Below are positions 21,001-44,900 of a DNA stretch of 64,000 bases, one piece after another. Made by a program: the position numbers and the translations under genes. The stretch is from Bolinopsis microptera (Eukaryota; Ctenophora; Tentaculata; Lobata; Bolinopsidae). How positions within the stretch are numbered: the stretch's first letter is position 1; each line of letters opens with the position of its first letter. Under the pieces are notes generated by a model. That model did no database searches. It saw only the letters and a program-made list of their open reading frames with translations, and was not told the DNA's origin. The stretch is taken from the NCBI RefSeq assembly GCF_026151205.1, contig NC_087073.1:21108837-21172836 (forward strand), given 5' to 3'.

Positions 21001-24000
21001 TTAACAATGACCTTACAGACACTCGCCTTCGATCATCTCATCCTGGCAGGCTCGCACTAGTAGTAGTAGTCCCTAGTAATAGTCCCATACATTCATCCTA
21101 GAATTACAAGACATTATAAGTCAGTGTAGTTTATAAGTTATAGCTTACTTGCAATGGTCGTGTTGTACGTTGTGCTGTTGATGTTTGTATAACATCCCTC
21201 GATGTGGTTCGGGCACTGTGTGCACCCGTACTTAGTCTTGTACTTTCCTGCCAACAAAAAAAAACTTACGATCTCGCAAAGGAGAGAGGCAGTACAGAAG
21301 AGCTGACTAGAAAGAGATGCTATGAAGTATGAGCTACAGCTGCGTTTATATGTACTAATTAGTTTATACTAATTATAGGTCACTAATTATAGGTCACTGA
21401 TAATTATAATTGTGGTCAGTGTACTGTGTTGTGTCCTTGTAGAATTAATCATCATATGGGTTATTAAGTTATTACTTATTTCATTCCCTTGTTTCTTCAC
21501 GGCTTGACAAGATGAACAAATTACTAAATTACAGCTTAACCCATTAGGGACGATAGGGTCGTTTACGACCCACCTTTTCTAGAGGCTATAGAGGACAAAC
21601 CAAAATACTAAATGCCACGAATTTTTCGCACATATGCTCAAAATTTATTGGGCTACATTATTGACTTTCCAGTCGAGACCCAATTAATCACTAACAACTA
21701 AATAATTAGGCTAATTAGTCGCCATAATTGGAAAATATTTCACTTAACTTCTTGCCTTGATTGGGACATTAAAACTTTATGTAGGCTTATTTTGTTGAGG
21801 ACAAAATAGTTGCGGGCAACGATTCCCTTGAGACATATGAAAAGCCCGTGATAATCAGATGTTCACAAACAGAGCTAGACGCTGTTTACTAACTGCGGTC
21901 GCATACGACCCACTCGTCCGGGTCGCAAACGACCCATCACGGTTTTTCGGCTTTAACTTCTGAAACAAAGACGTTAGGATAAAATAAAAACTGTAGCATA
22001 AGTTAAAAAAATATGGTCAATACTGTGTGACTCTAACTTTTTTTAAATAAAGAATTTGGGTCATTAACGACCCACTCGGCTCACTTGCTTATTACTACAT
22101 AATATGTCCATGTTACTTCTTGAATTCAGCCTAAAACATGACATCATAAGTGCAAAATCGCCTCTCAGCAAGTGATAATCATCATAAACTACGAAAAATC
22201 GGTAAAATGGGTCATTAGCGACCCACTAGGACCACAAAATTTATTAATTAAATATAATGTTGTCAAACTTTTACAAATATTAGTATAAAAACATTTTATA
22301 TCTAAGTCATTACTCCTGTACGTTGATTTAACTTTTAAAATCGATAAACTGGGTCAATAACGACCCACTCGGAAGTTAAACCACGTCATAAATTATCAGT
22401 ATCATGCTGTTCCACCATCAAGAAAGACACACGTCGGTCTTAATTCCACGCAAACCACGGTGGCTGACAACTAGTCCTTCTGATATCCAGGGCCAACTGA
22501 AGGGCCGTCATCACTCATCAAAGAGCTGCATATGCCTGGAGTTGCGTCCTGACTATGATGCGTGGAAATCTGTACCGAAAGGACCGTGGCCGTGCCGCAA
22601 AAGAAAAGGAAATCGTCCCTCGTTCCTAACTTGCTAGGTTAGCCATGCTGTTGTTGTTGCTTATTAGATTCTGTTACCTTTTTCGTCAATTTCGAATCTT
22701 GGTAAACGACCTGCTACAACCCACCGCTTAAGACCCAGGGTCCCACGGTGATTAGATCATGTCACTCAAGAAAAATCCCCTGAACGAAGTATACGAGATA
22801 TGCTGTAACCTTGGGTAAATACTGAAAGACGAGTGGTCAAATTGCATAATCTAATCCAACATGCCAAACTGTTTGAGGTTCCTAGAAAGTACGAGAATAA
22901 CTAAACAACTGATGCATTCAGATTGCTACATCTACTCTGTGAAGGACAGGGAAAAAGCCCCCCCCCCCCCCCCCATCTGGCTGGCGGTGCTGCAACCTGC
23001 AATCTCTCAGACCTCGTTGTGGGTAACAAACCCCGCAACAACGAAGCAGCTTCTAAAAAACGAAAAGAAGTATTACGTAATCGGCCGAGAGGGAAGGGGG
23101 GTTTCCAAATGATTACGCTTGTGTAATTTTGACATAATAGCTATGTGGTGGGGGGGGGGGGGCGTAAAAATTGTCCAATAAGTGATTTCGTAATATATGA
23201 ACGGCCCCTAAGAAGTAAAGAAAGGAAGCTGCGAAGAGAGTAGATGCAGCCATCTGAAATCTGAATCCAGCAATTGTAGTTCTTCTTGGACGTTCTACTT
23301 CTAGGAATCGGGAAAAGATAGGCATGTTGTTTGCTGTCTCGCGACATTACGGTCGTGTTCTAACAGCTAATTAACTCGCCTACCTATCAATCCAATTCTG
23401 CCCATTATTATATTCGTCAGTGATTGGGTGACGTGATCTGCAGATCACCGTGAGACTCCAAATCTCAGGAGGGCTAGTGGTCAACCACCTGTGGTTTGCG
23501 TGGAATTAAGACCGACGAGTGTCTTTCTTGATGGTGGAATAGCATGATACTGATAATTAATGACGTGGTTTAACTTCCGAGTGGGTCGTTATTGACCCAG
23601 TTGATCGATTTTAAAAGTTAAATCAACGTACGGGAGTAATGACCAAGATATAACATGTTTTAACATATAACATACTAATATTTGTAAAAGTTTGACAACA
23701 TTATATTTAATTAATAAATTTTGTGGTCCTAGTGGGTCGCTAATGACCCATTTTACCGATTTTTCGTAGTTTATGATGATTATCACTTGCTGAGAGGCGA
23801 TTTTGCACTTATGATGTCATGTTTTAAGCTGAATTCAAGAAGTTACATGGACAAATGTAGTAATAAGCAAGTGAGCCGAGTGGGTCGTTAATGACCCAAA
23901 TTCTTTATTTTTAAAAAGTTGGAGTCACACAATATTGACCATATTTTTTTAACTTATGCTACAGTTTTTATTTTATCCTAAAGTCTTTGTTTCAGAAGTT

Positions 24001-24640
24001 AAAGCCGAAAAACCGTGATGGGTCGTTTGCGACCCGGACGAGTGGGTCGTATGCGACCATAGCTGTATCTTTCAAAGTAAACGAGATACAGATTAGCTTT
24101 TTTGGTTATCTCATTTTTGCTGTAAAGTGACCTAGTGTGTTAAACGGCATCAAAATCGGCAAACTTTAAAACTCGTCGTCCCTAATGGGTTAATCATTGC
24201 CAAAAAAATTACCACGCAACAAATAAATAATATTTCTATTGAGAGTTTGACGCTGGGGCACACTTTGACACTTTTATGAAGAGATCATGCTGCATGCATC
24301 ATGCCTGTCTTAATTTCAATCCCACCATGCCTATTTGAGTGCTAATACAGTGCGTCGCCACCAAATAAATTTAAAAAATTCTTAATTCATTGAAAGTGGA
24401 AGTGAAAGTTACATGAAAAGTGATAGTGAAATTGATGTTGAAGATAAAGGGAATATTAAAATGAGAGCGAAAGTGAGAGTGAAAGTGAAACCTGGAGGAC
24501 AAGAGATGAAGTTGCAGCAAGTGTTCTTGTAGTATTCTATCTGGTTGGACTGGTTGTTGACGTACATGGAGAAGCAGTGCACGCACTGGTAACAATCTAT
24601 AACCTTGTGGCACCCCGGATCCTGGTCAACCGAGTTCATC
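18064..24640 (-). CDS. Single-pass membrane protein with Cys-rich ectodomain (3' exons)
   Basis: Five exons join with matching phases: 24640-24492, 21247-21149, 20622-20526, 20385-20265 and 18207-18064 (stop TGA). The ectodomain part has closely spaced cysteines (CHKVIDCYQCVHC, NTCCNFISCPPGKY, GCTQCPNHIEGC) and N-glycosylation sites (NNQS, NST, NTT). The CPPGKY...GCTQC spacing recalls GCC2/GCC3 (ephrin-receptor-like) or TNFR-type Cys-rich repeats. A clear transmembrane helix follows (MVVVWVVVSVFALILAGLVL, then LFWFY). The cytoplasmic tail of about 90 residues is basic and Ser/Thr-rich and ends TGYILP. The 5' exons, including any signal peptide, are not seen: they would lie in or beyond the 46-bp array and gap. 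I cannot name the family. The acceptor of the 20385 exon is weak and was chosen because it keeps the frame open. Confidence 0.65.
18347..20263 (-). repeat. 56-bp minisatellite starting at a splice donor, about 34 copies
   Basis: The unit is 56 bp (57 in the variant with aactaatacc), containing ctactctgctaaactgtacc and cagtagtgtacaaagtgttg. In the sense direction of the surrounding gene the array begins at the donor itself: the exon ends ...ACCCGA at 20265 and is followed by gtacaatactttgtacac, while the following units carry atagtacaacactttgtaca. The array fills almost the whole intron to the last exon. Confidence 0.95.
20710..20937. mobile_element. Harbinger/Tourist-like MITE, 228 bp
   Basis: Flanked by a TAA duplication (20707-20709 and 20938-20940). 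The terminal inverted repeats are GGGTCTGCCCACACTA and its complement, and the inversion extends through the cctctattccccgaatgtctgcc segment. A 3-bp T-A-A type duplication and GGG termini fit PIF/Harbinger MITEs. It sits in an intron of the membrane protein gene. A 26-bp direct duplication (taaagcagaggcgg...) follows it at 20938-20993. Confidence 0.7.
21540..24189. mobile_element. Non-autonomous piggyBac-like foldback element, copy 2 (inverted)
   Basis: A 2,650-bp element flanked by TTAA (21536-21539 and 24190-24193) with the same CCCATTAGGGACGA ends as the element at 13080. It is in the opposite orientation: its left end matches the right end of copy 1. The same two inverted arms and GGGTC...GACCC palindromes are present, and the centre again has long C and G runs. 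No transposase frame. It lies in the intron between the two Cys-rich exons of the membrane protein gene. Confidence 0.85.
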
Positions 24641-24654
24641 CTTGCAGCTTCTAC

Positions 24655-37333
<12,679 letters not shown>

Positions 37334-37433
37334 NNNNNNNNNNNNNNNNNNNNNNNNNNNNNNNNNNNNNNNNNNNNNNNNNNNNNNNNNNNNNNNNNNN
37401 NNNNNNNNNNNNNNNNNNNNNNNNNNNNNNNNN
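37334..37433. other. Assembly gap, 100 N
   Basis: Exactly 100 N, the usual placeholder length for a gap of unknown size. A different repeat lies on each side, so the true distance and even the linkage between the left and right parts of the window are uncertain. Confidence 0.99.
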
Positions 37434-38027
37434 CAGTCCTCTAACAGTCCTCTAACAGTCCTCTAACAGTCCTCTAACAGTCCTCTAACAGTCCTCTAAC
37501 AGTCCTCTAACAGTCCTCTAACAGTCCTCTAACAGTCCTCTAACAGTCCTCTAACAGTCCTCTAACAGTCCTCTAACAGTCCTCTAACAGTCCTCTAACA
37601 GTCCTCTAACAGTCCTCTAACAGTCCTCTAACAGTCCTCTAACAGTCCTCTAACAGTCCTCTAACAGTCCTCTAACAGTCCTCTAACAGTCCTCTAACAG
37701 TCCTCTAACAGTCCTCTAACAGTCCTCTAACAGTCCTCTAACAGTCCTCTAACAGTCCTATAACAGTCCTCTAACAGTCCTCTAACAGTCCTCTAACAGT
37801 CCTCTAACAGTCCTCTAACAGTCCTCTAACAGTCCTCTAACAGTCCTCTACAGTCCTCTAACAGTCCTCTAACAGTCCTCTAACAGTCCTCTAACAGTCC
37901 TCTAACAGTCCTCTAACAGTCCTCTAACAGTCCTCTAACAGTCCTCTAACAGTCCTCTAACAGTCCTCTAGCAGTCCTCTAACAGTCCTCTAACAGTCCT
38001 CTAACAGTCCTATAACAGTCTTCTAAA
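37434..38027. repeat. 11-bp satellite (cagtcctctaa), about 54 copies
   Basis: A nearly perfect array starting directly at the gap edge, with rare variants (ctataa, ctagc, one single-base deletion near 37850). It probably continues into the gap. Confidence 0.97.
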
Positions 38028-38995
38028 AGTGGAACTTGTAGGTTATCATAGTTTCACAGCTGCAAGTCCCTGCATGATGTTCTATTATCAAAGCTGTACA
38101 ATTTACTGCTATCGGCATGCAAGCCCACTGAATTGCAATAAATTATAAAAAAAAATATGTTTTAATAGTATATTGAAAAGCGATAGCGAATTTGTCTGTA
38201 GTTTCCCAACGCAGTCTCACAGTATGTTGACCACAATGAGGTTCTTTCAATTCAGTTGCTGTTGTTTAGCGCCCCCCCTCCCCCCCCCTGGCTACGTGCC
38301 TGTTAAACCTCTCTCAAATTATACGTGAATTAATTATTCAATGTTAATGCTCATTTTGCATAAAAGCATAAAGTTGTTGCTTGTGCAAGAGGGACGGCCC
38401 AATAGGCGGCCGGACAGGTGGCAGCTGGGTGGCCCTACGCGTCGCATCATGACTTGTCTGACATAATTACTTCTACTACATAGTAAGCTGTGATTGCTTA
38501 AAATTATCTGTTTATATTTTCAAGTTTGACAACGAATGCTGGTCGTTTAGAAACTTGCAACAGGACAACTTGCCGTCAACATCCTAGTATTGTGCGTTTT
38601 TATTATTTGATCTTTTCTTCTATCTGATCAGTTTATGTCTTGTGTGTTCTGGATAGAAATGCTCTGCTTGTTCAACCACTGCCCCCCCCCCCCCCCCCAC
38701 TGCCCCCCCCCCCCCCTCCACTGCAGATCCCTTTAAAAACCACGTTGCTTTGTCTTCTTAACCGACTAAGCTTTTGTACGTGTTATTATATAACAGAAGT
38801 CACGTGCCCGCTATTATCCAGCTAGTACTATTATACTACTAGTATAAACGAGTAGAATCTGTAGGTTTACTAACCTACCTTCCTCAGATGTCTGATGTCT
38901 GATAACTGCCCAGTTTCACGCTGCTTGCCTTCTTATCAGTTCAGAAAATAAGATAATAGTCAGATTGTAATCCTACTCCATAGTGAGGAGATAAG
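38028..38995. other. Upstream region of the KIAA2012-like gene
   Basis: Unique sequence with C homopolymers at about 38271-38289 and 38682-38716. No exon is supported, and the short open frame at 38640-38825 is driven by the C tracts. The promoter and any 5' UTR of the downstream gene should lie here. Confidence 0.45.
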
Positions 38996-41900
38996 ATGAG
39001 ATCGAAGCTGTTTTCACCTCTAATCAGAGGACATGGCCCGGAGTGGTCTGCAGATTTCAAATGGGTAAGATATTTGTCCAGTAAGAACTAACTAACAGTG
39101 CTGCCCTGCAGCACTGCTAACTAGTAACTAATATAAGGTTTTAGCCTCGCCATGAACCATGGAGTCAGCTCAGGGGTGTAGGGAGCGGCGGGGGTGGGAA
39201 GCGGGGGTGTAGGAAGCGGGGGGGGGGGGGGCACCCCTGAGTCAGCTACCACCTCTGTTATGTTCAGCCTAACTGTTTACTTAGCCGAATAATTGGAAAC
39301 ATGTGATTGAGGGTTAAATGAGGAACTATACCTGTGAAGCGAAGCCATGAAGGGCGAATATTAAATATAGTCTGGCTGTAAGAAATACAGTGCACGCCTG
39401 GTGACATTTAGTTGTCGAACTACATTACGTGAATCAAATTCCAAATAAATGAATAAGCATGAATAATGAACAATCCTCTGTGTTTTAAATAAGTCCTCTG
39501 TCTTCAGTACGAAGATCAGCCGAGCAAGGCCCCTCCCCACAATGACACCGGCCAGCACAGCAGATACGTCATTCATGACAGACACTTGTACAGGACCGTT
39601 CCCAAAACATTCACTACAAACAAGGTAAAGTTTAATATCAATATGCAGTATGCTGCACCCTTATTAAACATTAAAGTGCTTTAAAATGCGGAATATACCA
39701 ATGAAATTCTTACACTCTACAGAGAGATCCATCCTTAATAAAAGCATTCGCTTTCACTTTCACTTTACCAGGGTGCTATAGTGCTACTGCTTTCACTTTC
39801 ACTGTACCGGGGTGCTATAGTTTCATTTTCACTTTGTCAGGGTGCTATAGTGCTGTACACTAGCGAGGATTACGTTGTCAAGGATAAGCTGTCTCAAGCC
39901 GTTCACCCCGCTTCAACGAAGGAATTTCAAACATCAGATCTAGACAATCTTCAGCGAAACATTCTTCAATTTGGAACCTCCGAGGTCTGAAATATATCAT
40001 TTTCGTTGTTAAAATTTGTATTATATACTATATATCTATCATGCGTATAGAAATAATATAAGAAAGTCTTGCATATTAAATTATTGATAGGATCTGAGTT
40101 ATTATTATTACTAGCATAATTCAGTTGTAACTCATACTGTAACAACCACAGGAAGATAAAACGTGCCTGAGATTCACTAGGCCCAACGTAGACGACGTGT
40201 ACCTAGATGAGTCAACTAGACCTGGTGCCTTACCTGAAGTTTATCTGGAGGACCTCAAGTACAAAACCAGGTACTCGTGAACATGTTGGTTTTATGTGTT
40301 TGATCATGATGAGATGATTCAGTAGTGTACCGACCTCCCTCAGTGATAAACATCTATTGGTCACAAACAAAGTTGTCTGTAAATCATATTACCAGGCTGC
40401 TGACGAAGACTAACAAGATGGCAGTGGCTCGACTGAGGCCGACAGAGCGGGTTAAGACAGCTAGAACCCAGTGCCCCTCCCCCTCCCTCTTTGCTGAGTC
40501 CCCGGACTCCCCTTCTTCTTCCAGACCCGACTCTGGAGCTGAGAAGCGCAGACTCCTTCGTCCTCCCTCTGCTCCGGTTAGACGCGCTTCCTTCACTCTT
40601 TCTTTTGTTTCACTACCAGTACCATTTCTGATTTCTACAGTTTCACTTTTCCTTTCACTTTCAATTTCACTTCACTTTCATGTTGAACTATAACTGTTGG
40701 GCGAGCTGGTGGTAAATGTTCATTTTACATCTCTCAAACTATCTGTTTGAATAATGTCTTATTAACCTGCAATATATATTTCTTAATTTTAAACATTGCA
40801 TTTGAACTCTGTGAAAATAGGATCAGATTGACCGGACATTTTAAGACGATGTTGTATCGCATGTTGCATGTTCAAGCTTACGAATCTTTCATTGGAGTGA
40901 ATTGCAATTGCTTGAGCAAAGAATGGTTCAGTGATTGGTCTTCAAGTGCAGCATGGACAAGATAATGATTCTGGGGGCATTTGATGGAATTTAAAGAAAT
41001 ATCGTCTTTAAATCGAGTGCACGAATTAGAGTGTTACAGCAATATCAAGCACTTCCTATGCGTCATAAGGCACTGGTTTAATATGTTACGTTATCTGGTT
41101 CTACGTAACACATGGGCAGGTCGTGTGTGAATAACATTTTTTTGAACATTTAAAATAGAATTTGGAACATTACAGTAACGTTATTCAAATCTCAAACAGA
41201 AAAAAGTATATTTCAAAGCTTTGTGTTTTGATCATATGATCAAGGGTGTATATACTGTATAGTGATGTTGATTGCATAAATTTGATTGGGCAGTGATGGT
41301 GAGAAACTTGAATATGAGCAACACGGCTGGAAACTTCCCAAAACCAGCATTGGGTTTTTCTAACTCCTATGAGCTAATCTCCGCAACTGAATACATTCGC
41401 AGATAATTTATAATATGAAATTCACTCTGAAACCGATATGATATATTATTTAATAATTTCAGCCGCAACTAATGCCGTCAGTGGAGAAAAGAAAGGTGGA
41501 GATAATCAGGGACCAGATGAAACACCTGGACGCTGCTCAAAGGAGGGAGCGGATGAAATACGCGGACTTTGAGTTCGTCTCTACCATTCCCGACCATCTT
41601 CAAGTCAAGGGTTCATATGCATTTAATTGTGTTCTAATGTTTGGTGATTAATATAGAGATTGGATCGGGACCTTCGTGCAATATTAGAATTGTGGCTTAT
41701 TCGTTTGCAAATTCTTGAAGGAATTTGTTGTAATAATTTCTAATTAGTTAATAACATTGCAGGGTTAGGTGGAAAGGTACCAAAGCGCCGAGCTTACTCT
41801 AGTCCTGTGTACAAGACTCAATACAACGAGGATAAGTCGTACGTTACTTGCGACCAGACTAAGTCGGTTCCTTTGTTCATAGTCACTTCCAGCCCTACTT

Positions 41901-44900
41901 ATAGGAGATCTCTCTCCCGAACTGAACACCCTGCTCCTCGAGGCAGTCACGTTAGTTGTTTTCCTATACCACTATACGGAATATTTTATTATCACTTCCA
42001 CTTCCGCATTTCCACATTGCACATTCACTTTCACAGTTTCACTTCCACTTTTCCACTTTCACTTTCACAGTTTCACTTTCACACCACTTTCAGTTTTATC
42101 AATTCCTGGTCGTACTATGTGAGCCTATCTGCAAGACTCTCACTCTCGGGATTTGGTTCCTAAAGTCGCCTGTTCAGTACAGAAATCATATTATTCCTTC
42201 CGAGAACTGAGTTTTATTTCAGGAGTTTGGTAGTTATTGCTCTGAGGACAGTGATAGACTAGATCTAACTGACAGCCTTCATCATCAACCCCATGGTCAG
42301 TTGCTATCATATATGGAGTTCAAAATATAACTATCTGAAGCTGTGACATCCGCATGCAAATTTAATATTAGGTAAATGTTAGTTACCATAGTTACACTCT
42401 GGCGGTACATCACCCAAACGATAAAGATAATTAATATTAGGTAAATGGGCGGTACATCACCCAAACGATATTTACTAAAAATCAATAATTGTTTTGCAGA
42501 GTTGGAGGGGTTTACAAAGAGTGACATTATAGCGGCTGAGATCAAGCCACGAGTATCACAGAGTGAGCAGGAACAGAGACACTCGACTATATCGACACCA
42601 GGGTCAGGGGTGGATAGTCAGCTCCAGGGGCTTGGTTCGGCTGAGGGTGAACAAATCTCTGAGGTCATTATCAGTTATCACTTTCTTTAAGACATGCGGC
42701 CATTGATTGCAGGACAATGATATATTGTATATTATACCCACAGTAAAATCAATAGTTTCGATTATTAGGAGGGTAAGGAGGGCGTCAGGGGGGTCAGGGG
42801 GCGGGGGGCGTCAGGGGGGTCAGGGGGGTCAGGGGGTCAGGGGAGTCAGGGGGTCAGGGGGGTCAGGGGGCCGGGGGGTCAGGGGGGGTCAAGGGGGTCA
42901 GGGGGGTCAGGGGGGGGGGTCAGGCCGTTATCGTTTTTAGTTTTGCCCCTGAGAAGGCAGATAAGTTTGAATTGTTTAAAAAATCGCGTTCAGAAGAGTT
43001 TCCCAACCTGTTATCTGAGATTACGTGATAATGTTATCTGAGAGTGAGAAATTGTTTTTACAGCTTCCAGACCGGTGCCCCTCCTCCCGCCAAATCATAA
43101 TAGATCTGCCTGACGAGAATAAGGAGAAACCTAAAGATAGTTTTATAAGCGAGGAGTTAATGATGGAGATGATGGACACTCACGGGGATCACGGGGGTAA
43201 AGTAGTGGACGATGAGGCTACTCCCACTACTTCTACTAGTACGGCTACAGAATCACTTTTAATTACTTGGACAATCTATCGTTTTTATTCAATTCGCAGT
43301 TGGCTACTGAATGTAAAACTTTGCAAGAAGTCATCTCAATCCAAGTTTCATCTTCACCTTCACTTTCACTTTCACTTTCAGTCGAGCAGAAGAGCGGGGA
43401 GGAGATCAGCTCGGCAATAGATGACAGTTTGCAGAACATAACCACAAACAGGATCCTCACCTACCCCTCCTTCCTCTCGCTCTCCTCAGCTAACTCTAAG
43501 GGAGACACTGCCCAACAGGTACTTTCACCCACATCTAACTTCCACCTCTTCTCACCATTCTCTTCATCCATTGTCACTTTCATGTATCATTTTTTCGTTT
43601 ATTTTCTGTTTTTAATTTTTGGCTCGATTCAATAACTCTTGCTGTATCTTGTAGTTGTATCTTTGCTGCTTCTTTTATCAGTAAACAAAATGAAAGGTTT
43701 CACTGCAACACGATTCACCTTATCGGACATAATTGTCACGGACAAGTTTTTCACGACCAATTTTTTCATGGACATAATTATTGTCGCTCTTGACCGCCCA
43801 AAAATGTCAAAAAATTGTGAAAATGTTTGGTGATTTTTTAATAAGTTGTTTACTCTTTTTCTGAACTCTATAATGTGACTGAGGCCGAGGAGTGGTTATA
43901 TTTGTCCTAGTATACCAATAAACTAATATAGTAATCGGCTACACAATCTACGCATATGTAGAGACAAATAATTTAAATTACCGGACTTTATTATTCACGG
44001 ACTTTAATGCCACAGACATTATTTTCACGGACTTAATTATTCACGCTAAGGTTTTGAGCGTGAAAGTAATGTCAGTGATAAATATGACCGATAAGGTAAT
44101 ACTAGATGTTATGTTTTATTAATTATGACCGATAAGGTAATTCTAAGTGTTATGTTTTATTAATTATGACCGATAAGGTAATACTAGATGTTATGTTTTA
44201 TTAATTATGACCGATAAGGCAATACTAGATGTTATGTTTTATTAATTATAACCGATAAGGTAATACTAGATGTTATGTTTTATTAATTATGACCGATAAG
44301 GTAATACTAGATGTTATGTTTTATTAATTATGACCGATAAGGTAATACTAGATGTTATGTTTTATTAATTATAACCGATAAGGTAATACTAAATGTTATG
44401 TTTTATTAATTATGACTGATAAGGTAATACTAGATGTTATGTTTTATTAATTATGACTGATAAGGTAATACTAGATGTTATGTTTTATTAATTATAACCG
44501 ATAAGGTAATACTAAGTGTTATGTTTTATTAATTATGACCGATAAGGTAATACTAGATGTTATGTTTTATTAATTATGACTGATAAGGTAATACTAGATG
44601 TTATGTTTTATTAATTATGACCGATAAGGTAATACTAGATGTTATGTTTTATTAATTATGACCGCTAAGGTAATACTAGATGTTATGTTTTATTAATTAT
44701 GACCGATAAGGTAATACTAGATGTTATGTTTTATTAATTATGACTGATAAGGTAATACTAGATGTTATGTTTTATTAATTATGACCGATAAGGTAATACT
44801 AAATGTTATGTTTTATTAATTATGACCGCTAAGGTAATACTAGATGTTATGTTTTATTAATTATAACCGATAAGGTAATACTAGATGTTATGTTTTATTA

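Noticed and set aside
43639-43833. Short plus-strand open frame in a KIAA2012-like intron
   Set aside because: Lies between well-phased exons, is AT-rich and contains repeated cggacataatt-type strings rather than coding features.
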